Assembly: GCF_000003605.2 (NCBI RefSeq) | Contig: NW_003125886.1 | Span: 1 to 60,959, forward strand | DNA length: 60,959 bases | From: Saccoglossus kowalevskii | Taxonomy: Eukaryota; Hemichordata; Enteropneusta; Harrimaniidae | Direction: 5' to 3' | Shown here: positions 13,201 through 23,098 of the stretch, in pieces | Position numbering within the stretch: position 1 is the stretch's first letter | How the letters are laid out: each line of letters opens with the position of its first letter | Program-made: the position numbers and the translations under genes | Notes under the pieces: model-generated | Told to the model about the DNA's origin: nothing | The model's database searches: none | What the model saw: only the letters and a program-made list of their open reading frames with translations

Positions 13201-15015
13201 TATTTGGTAATCGTAGACCTAAATAACTATTAAAAATAGCTAGACGTTTCGAGCAATGGCTCTTTATCGATAGCATAGAAGAAAATGTCAGATCAAACAA
13301 ACATGTGAGACCTGATTAGTTTTTGGTTGAAATGCATATTAATTACCTAATTTGTATAATAATTAGTAAAAATTTTTTTATTGAATTCTATGAAACCTGG
13401 TACATAGGTGCTCAAGAATAAACTGACTTGGTTATAGTTCTTGGTTGAAATTCATGAATAATTAATAATCTAATATGCATAATAATTAGCAATGTTTAGC
13501 AATTTAAAAACTATCTCATGAACCACTTTCTATGAAACTTCTATGCTTTGGGGTAAGCCACATGCATGTTAGGTTATGGTGGAATTTGGTGCATACTAAT
13601 TAATTTGCATAAATTAACTGATTCCCGGTACCACTAATCAAAATAAATTAAACTTGGTGCTTTGGAATGATCCACAGATCTGATAAATTTATGGTTGAAA
13701 TACGTGCATATTAATTATCTAATTTGCATGAAATTAAGTAATTTTCTGATGTCTCCATTAACTCAGATCAAATTTATTCATTTTGTTCTCAGTTAATATA
13801 GTATTATAAACTTCTGTACATTACTGTGAGGCAAGTTGCTTTCAAATTGTGCATCTCAAGAAACAAAACTATATTAGGCAACAGGCATCTGGTTTATATA
13901 AATATATGCATTTCTTATTTGTACTCAATATCTCTAATAACCTTCAAGCCCACAGGAGTACTTTCTAAGGTTTCTTTGATCTAAGTTGAGTAGTCCAAAT
14001 GCATTACTAAATTAATCAAATACAATTACACTATGTTTTTGCATTCATCAGTTTGTCTTTGTGGGTATGTGCCACACATAAATTGAGCAATATAGGTGTC
14101 TGCTAAGGCTGAATGGACTACAGGCTCTTAAAACAGGCATCACAGCCGACTTCCACAACATTTTTTTTAATTTCAAGTCCAGCAGATCTGTTCAGATTTT
14201 ATATACCGGTATGATGGAAATCAAAACACTTGGTTTTTTGATCAGTTTCAATCCTAGGTACTCAAATCAATACCATCTCCAAATGAGTGAGACTGCTGAC
14301 ATTCATATTAGCTGAACTTGACTGCATTCGTTGATACTACATGTAGGCCTGTATTGTAGAGGTCTCAGATACTGTACAAATCATCCCCTCTCGGAGTGCT
14401 TCTGTGACATGAAAGATTGAATTAAAGCGTCAATATAGTTTTGATCTGAAGTACGAGAATAACAATTAGATATTAATTCTAGCAAATGAGTACACAATCA
14501 AAGTTTTTGATATAAACCACTTTCCCAGAGGCAGCAAGACTGGGGTGCAGAAATATGTCTGCTTTGTCATGGCGGGAGATACAAACATGTCAGTTTGCTG
14601 ATAGTCGATAGAGAGGAATTTTATTTTTGTCACCTTGATTGGTACACCCAATATCATGCATGCAAGTTTATGTTACAGTCCAAAACTGTATGTTTGTGCA
14701 TGCAAAATGCCGCTTCTTCGACTATCAAGAAAATGGTCTATTTCTTTCACCCATTAACAGAAGCATTTGTCACTAGAGGGCGCTGTTTATAGAAATATTG
14801 TATTCAGGGGTAAGAAGAGAGGATTTTCAAGCCCTGGTGTATGGTTGTAATATATCAATGTTTGTTTTTTTCCAACAGCGGATGAAACAGAGATAACCTT
14901 TGATCCTGGTGACATCATCACGAATATAGAAAAAATTGATTCTGGTTGGTGGCAAGGTGTCGGTCCAGACGGTTCTTTTGGCATGTTTCCATCAAATTAT
15001 GTAGAAGAAATATGA
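7122..15015 (+). CDS. DBNL: Drebrin-like protein (ABP1/HIP-55 family), 11 coding exons, 551 aa
   Basis: Actin-binding adaptor linking cortical F-actin to endocytosis and signalling (known for the family). Coding exons: 7122-7204, 8690-8745, 9324-9433, 9630-9704, 9860-10078, 10420-10571, 10779-10833, 11358-11426, 11558-12077, 12783-12962 and 14879-15015. All introns start GT and end AG, phases join without conflict, and the sum is 1,656 nt. Domains: ADF-H about residues 1-133 ([32 protein letters not shown]); then [11 protein letters not shown] and the family-typical VGSVYIKT and DTFWNK; a charged Gln/Glu/Lys helix about 182-273; Pro-rich then Glu/Pro/Tyr repeats about 290-446; YDIP and YEEP tyrosine motifs; C-terminal SH3 about 496-551 (ALYDY, GWW, PSNYV). 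It is longer than the ~430-aa vertebrate protein because of the repeat region. The start is the first ATG, followed directly by the family N-terminus. Confidence 0.95.
7808..8016. mobile_element. Degenerate palindromic MITE-like element in DBNL intron 1
   Basis: The left arm (ACCATTTATTTT, then ATTCACTGTGTTTTAAT) is matched imperfectly by the reverse complement of the right arm (ACCACATTTATTTT, then ATTCACTGGGTTTTGAT). The arms are roughly 70 bp around a ~65 bp centre. No target duplication was identified. Age and family are unknown. Confidence 0.45.
8690..8745 (+). CDS. DBNL: DBNL exon 2
   Basis: Acceptor CAACTAG, donor GGTAAG. Encodes [18 protein letters not shown] of the ADF-H fold. Confidence 0.92.
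9324..9433 (+). CDS. DBNL: DBNL exon 3
   Basis: Acceptor CTATAG, donor TGG|GTAAGT. Encodes [11 protein letters not shown] through [18 protein letters not shown], the central ADF-H strand and helix. Confidence 0.93.
9630..9704 (+). CDS. DBNL: DBNL exon 4
   Basis: Acceptor TTCTAG, donor AGG|GTAAGA. Encodes [11 protein letters not shown] and [11 protein letters not shown], hallmark ADF-H residues of ABP1/drebrin proteins. Confidence 0.94.
9860..10078 (+). CDS. DBNL: DBNL exon 5
   Basis: Acceptor AATTAAG, donor CAT|GTAAGT. Completes the ADF-H domain ([10 protein letters not shown]) and encodes [19 protein letters not shown] and the DTFWNK motif found in drebrin-like proteins. Confidence 0.94.
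10420..10571 (+). CDS. DBNL: DBNL exon 6
   Basis: Acceptor TTTTAG, donor GTAAGA. Encodes a highly charged Lys/Glu/Gln/Arg helix ([17 protein letters not shown] onward), a predicted coiled coil. Confidence 0.92.
10779..10833 (+). CDS. DBNL: DBNL exon 7
   Basis: Acceptor ATTATAG, donor TGG|GTTTGT. A short exon continuing the charged helix ([17 protein letters not shown]). Confidence 0.88.
11358..11426 (+). CDS. DBNL: DBNL exon 8
   Basis: Acceptor CTTGTAG, donor TCT|GTAAGT. Ends the helix ([18 protein letters not shown]). Confidence 0.9.
11558..12077 (+). CDS. DBNL: DBNL exon 9 (Pro-rich and YELEPQP repeat exon)
   Basis: Acceptor ATTACAG, donor GGGGAG|GTGAGT. Encodes [18 protein letters not shown], a Pro/Ala-rich linker, an (EP)n run, several copies of YELEPQP-like repeats, then the acidic [11 protein letters not shown]. 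The largest exon. The repeats likely account for the length excess over vertebrate DBNL. Confidence 0.92.
12783..12962 (+). CDS. DBNL: DBNL exon 10
   Basis: Acceptor TTTGTAG, donor CAG|GTAAAT. Encodes [15 protein letters not shown] and EEYAS tyrosine motifs and the first strand of SH3 ([11 protein letters not shown]). Confidence 0.92.
13095..13770. repeat. Diverged tandem repeat in DBNL intron 10
   Basis: Four to five degenerate units of roughly 115-150 bp. They share TATGAAACCTGGTACATAGG, GTGCTCTGGAA, TTTTTGGTTGAAAT, CATATTAATTACCTAATTTG and CATAATAATTAG. Copies lie near 13100, 13300, 13400, 13530 and 13650. The array is interrupted by the insertion described at 13155-13310. It looks like intronic satellite-type DNA. 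Confidence 0.65.
13155..13310. mobile_element. Insertion inside the intron tandem repeat, Penelope-like fragment candidate
   Basis: Sequence that breaks the tandem repeat, flanked on both sides by AGACCT (a possible target duplication). It contains TAGACGTTTCGAGC and GGCTCTTTATC. The minus strand therefore reads AAAGAGC-CATT-GCTC-GAAACGTC, the stem II and GAAA half of a hammerhead-like fold. In known Penelope-like elements CUGAUGA precedes that stem; here that box is degenerate (TCGATAA), so an active ribozyme is unlikely. Assignment is by pattern only. Confidence 0.4.
14879..15015 (+). CDS. DBNL: DBNL exon 11 (terminal, SH3)
   Basis: Acceptor TCCAACAG. Encodes the rest of SH3 ([30 protein letters not shown]) and the TGA stop. 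Confidence 0.95.
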
Positions 15016-15221
15016 ATTTTATCAGTTACATTTTTTTCAGTCAGTGAGTGTAGAACTGTAGAATATTACTTGACTCACTGTCTTAGAACATCACTGGTGT
15101 CAGAACTGCATGTTACGTGTACGCATTTTACTGTTGTATTATTTGCACACATATGTATTATAATCAGTTCATTCAAGAAACATAAACATTGCTCAAGATC
15201 GTAAATAATACTTTATAGTCA

Positions 15222-15227
15222 AATAAA
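15222..15227 (+). terminator. Candidate DBNL polyadenylation signal AATAAA
   Basis: The first AATAAA after the DBNL stop, about 207 bp into the 3' flank. Further AATAAA matches, for example at 17227-17232, allow longer 3' UTRs. Confidence 0.4.
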
Positions 15228-16414
15228 TTTATTGCCCTTTAAAATGACAAGCCCAACACATAATTTTGACAATATTTTGTTCTTTAAAAACTGGTCGCTA
15301 TCAATACATGAACAATTTGGGCTGCACAAGTGTCGTTCTGATTGCAGTGTCATTTTCAAAATCAAATCAAATGTTCACTGTCTCGTAACAATTTGTGAAA
15401 ATAAGAAATTTTAATTGAGTACTTATTCTCACACAGAATTCACTTTTATGTAACGATCATTTATCAACAATAAAAAAAACAGAAGAAAAACAAGATTTGA
15501 AATTGAATAATCCAGTTAGAGTACAGTCCTCTTTAGGGGAAGTTTTAATTATTCAGCGCTTCCAACGATTCTGTCTGTTCCACAATTTCAACAAAGTTAC
15601 ACAGCATATGTTAATAAACAAGACTGTATATTTCACTTTGTTTCAGTTTCAGTAACTTTGTTTCACTTTTGTAAGTACCAAGAATTAGGGAAATCATGGA
15701 TGATGTTATATAAATGGGACCCCCACAGATTCTTATTCATAGACATATGAGGAATTACCCATAATGCCTATTATATATACACGTCAGATTTTGATTTAAT
15801 CCTCGTTCCTCTGAATACCAAAGTCAACTTTTGTCACAAAATAAACTTTTTCCATAATTTTTCAAGACTTTCGACTATTGAAGTGCGGTGGTCATCGCTC
15901 TGCGCGTGTTTGAATTTCATGTAAATATACAATGTATTTTACACGCGTTGTATACGTCGCTATGAGTCCCATTTCGAACAGTACGCGGCACGACGACTGC
16001 AGCCCTTTATGTTCAAAATTAACAAGAAAGTATGCGAAATGTTCAACCAAAATTTTGGCACAAAAATTATGTGATTTAAGGGCAGAAGACACCGTACCAC
16101 TAGTGTTTATTATACATGTACATTTTAACACTTATGCATGTCGCCCAAAATTCAGTGCAAATATTTTCCCATTTTGTAAAAATGTTCACTAAATTTCATC
16201 ATCCTTTGGACCACCTGAACAGTTTCTGATATTGCTTTTAGGTTTTAATCAAAAGGTTTGTCAATTTATCGGTATATCAACATTGCATGTGGGGAAGAAC
16301 AGACTACAAAATAATTTTGTACACTGTGACAAAAGTTGACAATGATTGCACTGATTAATCATTTAATTAAACTTAACAATTTCTTTAAAATTATCAGTCA
16401 ACTTGAACTGACTA

Positions 16415-16612
16415 CTGTAGAATACTTTATTTTCGCTTGGAATTAATTTTCGCTGAAAAAATGATTAAGTGAAAATAAAATCCAGCGAATATACATTTTC
16501 CCTGTATTTTACATTCAACTCATCAAAAATCTGTGAATAAATACTATACAAAACAAAAAAAGTCAGTCTTCTCAGCGAAAATTAATTTCAGCTAAAATAA
16601 AGTATTTTACAG
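16415..16612. mobile_element. MITE with ~44 bp terminal inverted repeats
   Basis: Left end CTGTAGAATACTTTATTTTC continuing through GGAATTAATTTTCGCTGAA. The right end (16569-16612), reverse-complemented, reads CTGTAAAATACTTTATTTTA then GAAATTAATTTTCGCTGAG. The arms match at most positions over about 44 bp, with an AT-rich ~110 bp centre and no ORF. This is clearly a foldback/MITE structure. The superfamily is not assigned, and no convincing target duplication was seen. Confidence 0.75.
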
Positions 16613-18657
16613 CTTTTCTGTGGTGAATGCTTGCACAATTTGTGATATCATTTTTTTTATGAGACAGTGTACCTTTAATGCTAGAAATTTTGTAAGGTTT
16701 TATGAAGTATATATGGAACTGTCTAATCTTGAAGAAATTAATATTTTTTACTGTAAGGCAGTGCATACAACTTTAATTCTATAAATTTATAAAGTTACCT
16801 GCTTCTTCTCTGGAATTGATGTCAGTTTTTTCAGGCGACTGTGAGACAATTCCTGGTTGATGAATCACGTCAACTTGTATTGTTTTCCTGACAATACACT
16901 TTAGTACTAGAAATTTACCTCTTGAAAGACAACATTTTTTTTCGTTTTCTTTTAGTATTTGTATCACACTTCATATTTTACATTCTGTACATTTCTCAGT
17001 CATTGTACATCAAGACAATAATTTCATATTATTTCGAAGAAATATGATCTACTCTTATGAAGATTTATGTGAACAGAACTTGAATCAGTCGTGCATAACA
17101 TACTTATTGATAAGTAGCATGAAATATGGAGAAAACAAGAGAACTGATATTCTTGTATTAAATGTATTGTAAATTATGGAATTTTTGAATGTGAACACGA
17201 AGATAGTTGAAGTTGCAAATGAGCCAAATAAAATGTGGGTGATGACAATTTTACAAATATCTTTTTTTTTATATGTAACCGATTCTAAAAATTATTAAAT
17301 TACAAAATAATAAATGACTGCAAATATTAAATGATTATTATTGAGAAATAAATTTTATGTGATTACAAAACTCACAAGTATATAGAAGTGGTAATCTTAA
17401 CACCCACATCACTGTATGCTACCAGTAAGGTCACCTGTTATCACCTGTTTGTAGAGGGGGTTTATGCAAGGGTTACCCACAAATCTGTTCATGACCTCAC
17501 TTGTTTCAAACAGCTCTACAAACAAGTGATATTCTCATTGTCACCACCTGGTGGCGCTACAACTCATATTTGCCCAATTCTTGATTCCCAAACTGAAAGC
17601 ACATTTATTGTTTTTGCGATTCTAACAAAAGTACCATCATCTTTCAGCTAAATTTGCAGACCATTCAAACATGCAATTATCTTGAGAAATGTTTTTATAT
17701 TTATGGAGTTGAAAAACTGTTTTCAGTTTATTTTTTTTGCAAGAAAACATTTTTTCAACTGGTAATACATGTTTCTCAGCTGTCTTGTATTGTATACCTA
17801 CCTGACCTTTTTTTGTTTAATACCATCCACACTCACTCCACAATCTTTTACATTTTTTTCCCATGTATGCCCTGTGTCTTTCAGAGTTGCCTGCCATTGT
17901 TGACTTCATCATTGCAGTACACTATAGGTGTTCTAGTACAGCTCAACTCTTCATAGACAAAAATGCAAAAACCTAAAGAACCAGGGCTATTTGAGCCAAT
18001 GATTCTAACTACCCAAAATACAAAAAATTTAGTTTTTTAAATCAAATAGTAAAAGACATTATTTTCAACCACCTGGTATTAACAATATTGGGAATGTTGA
18101 CCCAGCTGAATATTCACACTAAGCGTACCAGTCCTCCATTTTAAAATCAGTTGGTTTATGCCTAAATTCCACTCGGGCTCTTGTATGAAATAAATTCAAG
18201 CATTGGATCCCTTGCAAAAAAAAAGCACTCACAGCAAAGCAGCTATATACATATCTGGTACTCATTCTGGTACATTTCTCATTGTACTACTGGTTTTAGG
18301 AGGTTTTTCACCACCATCCAATATATTATCTGTATTCCAATGGTCTTGTAGAATTGTATATTCTGAACATGGTTTTTAATCATTCGTTTTTCACGAATCA
18401 CAAACGTCTGGTGGCCAAGTGGAAGCCACACTTGATTGTGTAACTTGATGATTTGTTGCTATGGTCGGCAATGCAACTAGCACATGTTGTACATGGACTT
18501 TCTATCCTTGATTTTCCGATTAGAAAAATAAGATATTGGAGAGGTCTACAATTACCAATTTTAATTCACTTGAATCACCCTGTAAAATCATTTTCAACCA
18601 CACTCTGCATGTAATCTCACTCATTGAATAAATAAATTGATTCCACTGCAAAAAATA

Positions 18658-18663
18658 TTTATT
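18658..18663 (-). terminator. Candidate BRF2 polyadenylation signal AATAAA (minus strand)
   Basis: Minus-strand AATAAA about 190 bp beyond the BRF2 stop codon. Confidence 0.35.
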
Positions 18664-18854
18664 TCATCTCAAAATATCACAATTTAATGAGAAGCTCAAA
18701 GATTGATCCTGCATTTCATGACAAAAATAACAAACAAACAAAAACAGTATATTGTCTCACTTGTTTGAAATACTTGCATATATTTTGATTCATTATCAAG
18801 TATGTCACATCACAGAAAGCAGAGTTCAGTTCTTTTGTTTGATGTAAGCAAAAA

Positions 18855-20033
18855 CTATTTATCATTTGGCGTTCCATACATCATCTCATACATGTTAGAA
18901 CACATTGCTACCTCTTCCGGCGTTTTCAAATACTGATCCATTTCGGAATCAGGAATATCTAGTTCTGTTAATTCTGGAGAACTGGAGACTGAGATACAGT
19001 CAGGTTCAACATGTATAGGTTCAGCCTCTCGTTTTCGTTTCTTATAACATGGTGGCTCAAAAATCATCTTCGGTTCATCAAGGACATCATCAGCACTCTC
19101 ACTTGCATGTGCTTCTAATGCTCTTGATTTTAATGACTTCTCGTAATTTAAAATTTCATTCAAGTAACTAGAAATGTTTTTTTGTGTGACCATTTTATTA
19201 TCAACCCATGGTATTTGATGTGCTAATATCAAAAGCGTTTGCTGGATTTCCTTGACTTTCTTTAAGATGTTACAATAACTACCAATGCCATGTACAGCAC
19301 AGAAGTTTTTGAAACCAACATTTTTGACACTAACATTAATCTGAGATTTCCAAACAATGTACACAGCAGCTGTGGCGACTGGTTCAGCCGCACGCCCAGA
19401 GCTAATCCAAGCATCTTTTGCCAGCTGAAGCACCTTCATAGTTTTATTAACAAATTCAGGTTCTTCAAATCCAAACTTGTTGAGCAAATGTTTAACAACA
19501 TCTTCAACACACACACTTGTAATCTGAATATCCAATTGTGATAGTAGTGATTTGTAAACAGAGTTGAAATCTTGACGCGAGCATTGAATTAAATCACAAA
19601 TAAATGCAATCGTAACAGGCCAGTTTTCCTGACGGCATGATATATACACGCAACAGCCATTCAAGACGTGTTTCTTCTTGGTCATATAGTTTTTAAAGCA
19701 ATCTATATTATACGCCTTTTCGAACAACTCAGTAGATCTTTTTTGAAGTTCAGAAGACATCTTCATCAGTTTGCATAGCTCACTTATTTCTTTCAAACCA
19801 GCTTTGTGACCACACGATTTACGTTTTCTGTTCTGCCAATGGTATGCAGTAGCAACGGTGGAAGCTGAGTAAGAACCATCGCTAAATACAAAGCAGGCTG
19901 ACGACTCTTTCTCTGCTTGGAAAGAGAGTTCTTCTACCACATTCCCACAGTTGGTACACACCTTGTGATCCTGACTAAAATGATGGTCTTCTTCGACCGC
20001 ATTTTCACCACACTCAGAGCACAGTGAAGGCAT
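18855..20033 (-). CDS. BRF2: TFIIB-related factor 2 (BRF2, TFIIIB 50 kDa subunit), 392 aa, single coding exon
   Basis: Subunit of the TFIIIB variant that loads Pol III on type 3 promoters (U6, 7SK) with TBP and BDP1 in the nucleus (family knowledge). Seen here: an N-terminal zinc ribbon (Cys5, 8, 26, 29: SLCSECGE and HKVCTNCGNVVEE); first cyclin fold about residues 75-170 (VLNGCCVYISCRQENWPVTI); second cyclin fold about 175-275 (GRAAEPVATAAVYIVW); and a C-terminal TBP-contacting tail with PPCYKKRKR (Cys329) and IPDSEMDQYLKTPEEV, closely like vertebrate BRF2. Length is near the 419 aa of human BRF2. The open frame extends 16 codons upstream, but only to a TTG. The first ATG, at 20033, gives the family-like MPSLCSEC start, and TATATATATTAG just before it may be a 3' splice site for a 5' UTR exon. 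No intron interrupts the coding region. Confidence 0.95.
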   Translation of the reverse strand: MPSLCSECGENAVEEDHHFSQDHKVCTNCGNVVEELSFQAEKESSACFVFSDGSYSASTVATAYHWQNRKRKSCGHKAGLKEISELCKLMKMSSELQKRSTELFEKAYNIDCFKNYMTKKKHVLNGCCVYISCRQENWPVTIAFICDLIQCSRQDFNSVYKSLLSQLDIQITSVCVEDVVKHLLNKFGFEEPEFVNKTMKVLQLAKDAWISSGRAAEPVATAAVYIVWKSQINVSVKNVGFKNFCAVHGIGSYCNILKKVKEIQQTLLILAHQIPWVDNKMVTQKNISSYLNEILNYEKSLKSRALEAHASESADDVLDEPKMIFEPPCYKKRKREAEPIHVEPDCISVSSSPELTELDIPDSEMDQYLKTPEEVAMCSNMYEMMYGTPNDK

Positions 20034-21456
20034 GTTGTCAGCTTCTAATATATATAAAATGGGATTATTTATATTAAGCAATTATTCTGTACACAAACGA
20101 TGAGGTTCAGATATAATCCATGGATGCTATTGCTTAGATGCCCTACCGTTTTGCCTTGGTGCCCTTAGAAAAATACGAATATTAATGAACAAAAAATACA
20201 AATAAACTAGGGCAATTTTATGAAATTTGATCTTGAAGTTAGGTGCCCAGTAGCTCTCAGCTACAATATTAAAGCCTTGACAACCTGATATCATTACTAT
20301 TCCAATTAATGAAGAAAATTAGCATGGATGGCCCTATATTTTTCATTATTATATAAAAATTAATAAATTAAAAAAAAATTAATAATAATAAAATGAATAA
20401 AAGAATTAATATAATAACTGTGTTACACTACTATAATAGGAAACAATATGGTAATTTAAACAACAGCATATATCATCCTTTCTGCAGCGATACTATTAAT
20501 TTAATACTTAATTTAATTTATGCAGTATAAAAGAATGTACAGTCTAAGACGAAATGAACTTCATCCTCAACCATAGAATCATATAATAAACTGTCAATGA
20601 TGTAATTAGGCAATTGCGATTAAGCTCATTTGCGGCTCCGTCGATTACTACCTGTTAATATTCACTTATTTAACTTGCCCTTGATCGCATTGCGTTGCAA
20701 GTTGCATTATTCCATCTCGGGCCAAATGTACACAAACTCAGCGACTGGGAGAGAGCTACATTTACCTGATCCTAACCCAAATCTTGTTCTCTGGTACAAC
20801 TATCAGTATCCCGTCATTCTTGAAGTGACGCCACACATAAGAAATCAGTGAAGATTGTAGTCTAGCCGCGCAAATAAGCAACGACCTACTGGGCTATATT
20901 GCTGACCACAGTCCCTCAACACCGTGTGTGTGCTGACGAAGCTACTACGATTTTCCTGAATCCTTGTGACAAAAATAGCGATGACCTTTCACCTAACTTG
21001 TATGTTTGTTTGTGTATGTATTGGTTTGTTCCACACTCCAATCACTGGCGGCGCTCTAACTTCTGTTACCTGCACACTTAAAAACTTATAACCCACCCAA
21101 TGTATAGCACATGTCACTTATTACTTGCCAATTTATTAATTAATTTATTTATTTATTTATTTATCTATTTATGTTCAAGTTTGTCTGTAAACAAATCATT
21201 CACGGTGTAATGAAATTATTAAAAATGCTTGAAATGATGCAACCATTGATATACACGAAAAATACTAAAATCAATGCGATTTTAATGACATAACGTGACC
21301 GTGACACGGTAGAGGATCTGACAGAGTGGTATTGTCGTGTCAGTCTGAAAAAGAGCTCTAAAAAACGTGTGAAGGATATCACGAACGATTGACGTATAGT
21401 TGCAATTTAATGTGCTATCCTGGTGTCAACCAGGTTCGGTCGAACACAAACACTTG
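20034..21456. other. BRF2 upstream region, no other supported gene
   Basis: AT-rich DNA. Open frames of 60-73 codons between 20630 and 21382 show no recognisable domain. A TTTA-type microsatellite lies at 21131-21172. BRF2's promoter and any 5' UTR exon should be here but cannot be pinned down. Confidence 0.35.
21131..21172. repeat. TTTA microsatellite
   Basis: An imperfect run of TTTA/ATTT units, seen directly. Confidence 0.8.
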
Positions 21457-21614
21457 CAGGGGCGGATACATGATTTTTTAGGGGGGGTCCAAACTTTAAA
21501 ATCGCCAGACTAAGTTAATGATTTTTTTATATTATACAAAAACAAATTGAATGCATTTTTCAACGGGGGGGGGGGGTCCGGACCCCAAGAACCCACCCCA
21601 TAGATCCGCCACTG
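21457..21614. mobile_element. Short TIR element (CAGGGGCGGATA ... TAGATCCGCCACTG)
   Basis: About 158 bp with inverted ends CAGGGGCGGATA and, reverse-complemented, CAGTGGCGGATCTA. The G-run interior includes GGGGTCCGGACCCC. Same end type as 5945-6074. It lies just before the SINE and close to the left edge of the large repeat array. No target duplication recognised. Confidence 0.6.
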
Positions 21615-21615
21615 A

Positions 21616-21768
21616 CCCAAAGTCCATTCGTTTGTGAATGAATCTTGGCCAGTGGGTTGGCCTTCCCATTGAGTCTGTGGGACACTCACTCAGGGTAGGG
21701 GTCGACCCTTTTGATGTTCAGCCGATCATGAGTCTGATGCGACAACCACTATGCTACCAGTGACCGTA
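21616..21768 (-). mobile_element. tRNA-derived SINE (minus strand)
   Basis: On the minus strand a Pol III A box (TAGCATAGTGG, 21747-21757) is followed about 40 bp later by a B box (GGGTCGACCCC, 21698-21708). A non-tRNA body rich in CCACTGG/AAGGCC follows. The spacing fits a tRNA-like head, but it does not fold as an obvious functional tRNA because the 3' half runs into unrelated sequence. It may instead be a tRNA pseudogene; the extra body favours a SINE. Confidence 0.6.
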
Positions 21769-23098
21769 CAGTTCCTACTATATCAATAATTCACCGTGAT
21801 TCAACTTTGATCTATAGCAATTTAAGCAAATGCAACAATATTTTTTTTATAGATATACAATATATAAAGACCCAAAAAGCTACCCTATTACATGAACTGG
21901 GAGGTGGTAGTGTTTTCATTCATTTATGTTCTGATATTACCGAACACGCATGGGATGCTTACGACTCGCGCAGCTGGCGTTTAATAAAACAATTTATTAT
22001 ATTTTGTAGAAATGATGGTGCTTATATAATTGTGATTTGCAGGACGATCTACTACTAACCACTGTACGATGACGTAGGATTGGACAATTTATGGGAATAT
22101 TTGCTTTTGAATCAAATTAGGACATATGCATTCCTTATGTCTTTTAGTATTAGGCTAATCTTCATCAGTTGAGTGTTACACAAAATAATCGAATTATTGA
22201 TTTAACTATCCGCATAGTTCGGGATTATGCCGAACATATTTTGCAGCAAAAATAAGTGCAGATCAACAATTGAATAGTGACATATTTTTAATTTTTATTA
22301 AATGGCTAAAATAAAGGAGTGTCTAGACTAGACTGACTTAAAGGAGGTCGGAACATTGTAGCCAATGATTATTATAAACATGATTAACAGAGATTACTCT
22401 AGTGCAAAAGTCACACTAGTAACTGCCCGGTGTTGATAAAAACGCACCATACGTTTGACGACAGATTCTAATTTCACGCAGGCAACTGATTGTTGACATT
22501 CTGACATAACTGACTGTAGTATACTGGACATATTAAATAGATCAAACGTGACATGTATCTTTGTACCAATTAATGGATTAGATTTCGCAAGCACAGTGAT
22601 GCTCAACATAATTACTATTTTTAACATCGTACCAAATTAGGACACAGGAAACCCCAGACGTGTTCTATTCTAAGTATCCAATATTTATCAGTTGTTCCTT
22701 GTTTGCATATATGTATAAGATTAGCCTTATCAGTCACCTTATTCTGTCGAGTTATACTATATGTCATTGTGCAATTCGCGGTATTAAAAATTGTTAAAAA
22801 TCGATATTTCTAATAGTCGCAATAGTCAAAAATGTTCAGAAAACGTTTGAGAATCAGAGAACAATTGTTAACACGTTTTTACTTTAAGTAGACGTTAAGG
22901 CCCATCCCAGATGTATATGGTGACGTAGAATCGGACATCACTTATTAATAACATATAAATACTAATTATGACACGGGAAACCCCGTTGGTGTCACCCAGA
23001 TAAGAAGACCAATCTTTATAATTAGATCTATTCGCTTTCATCTATTTGCCGTATGAAATCCAAACTATATTTGACAGCAACTTTTCTTTATTAGTTTG

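Larger units (their letters stand above)
15016..18854. other. Convergent 3' flank of DBNL and BRF2, no supported gene
   Basis: Probably DBNL 3' UTR at the left and BRF2 3' UTR at the right. It contains a MITE (16415-16612) and one CCACCTGGTGGCGCTA motif (17543-17558). Open frames of up to about 100 codons here have no recognisable domain and are not called. Confidence 0.4.

Noticed and set aside
15892-16192. Overlapping ORFs on both strands (79 and 86 codons) downstream of DBNL
   Set aside because: They overlap each other, lack known domains and lie in likely 3' UTR sequence.
17388-17956. ORFs of 87 and 100 codons between DBNL and BRF2
   Set aside because: Low-complexity, T-rich hydrophobic translations, no domain, no conservation evidence.
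20034-20081. Upstream extension of the BRF2 frame by 16 codons
   Set aside because: The extension begins at TTG, not ATG, and the sequence looks like the end of an intron. The ATG at 20033 gives the BRF2-family N-terminus.
21698-21757. Functional tRNA gene at the A/B box pair
   Set aside because: No acceptor stem pairing was found, and the sequence continues as a non-tRNA body. A SINE is the better explanation.
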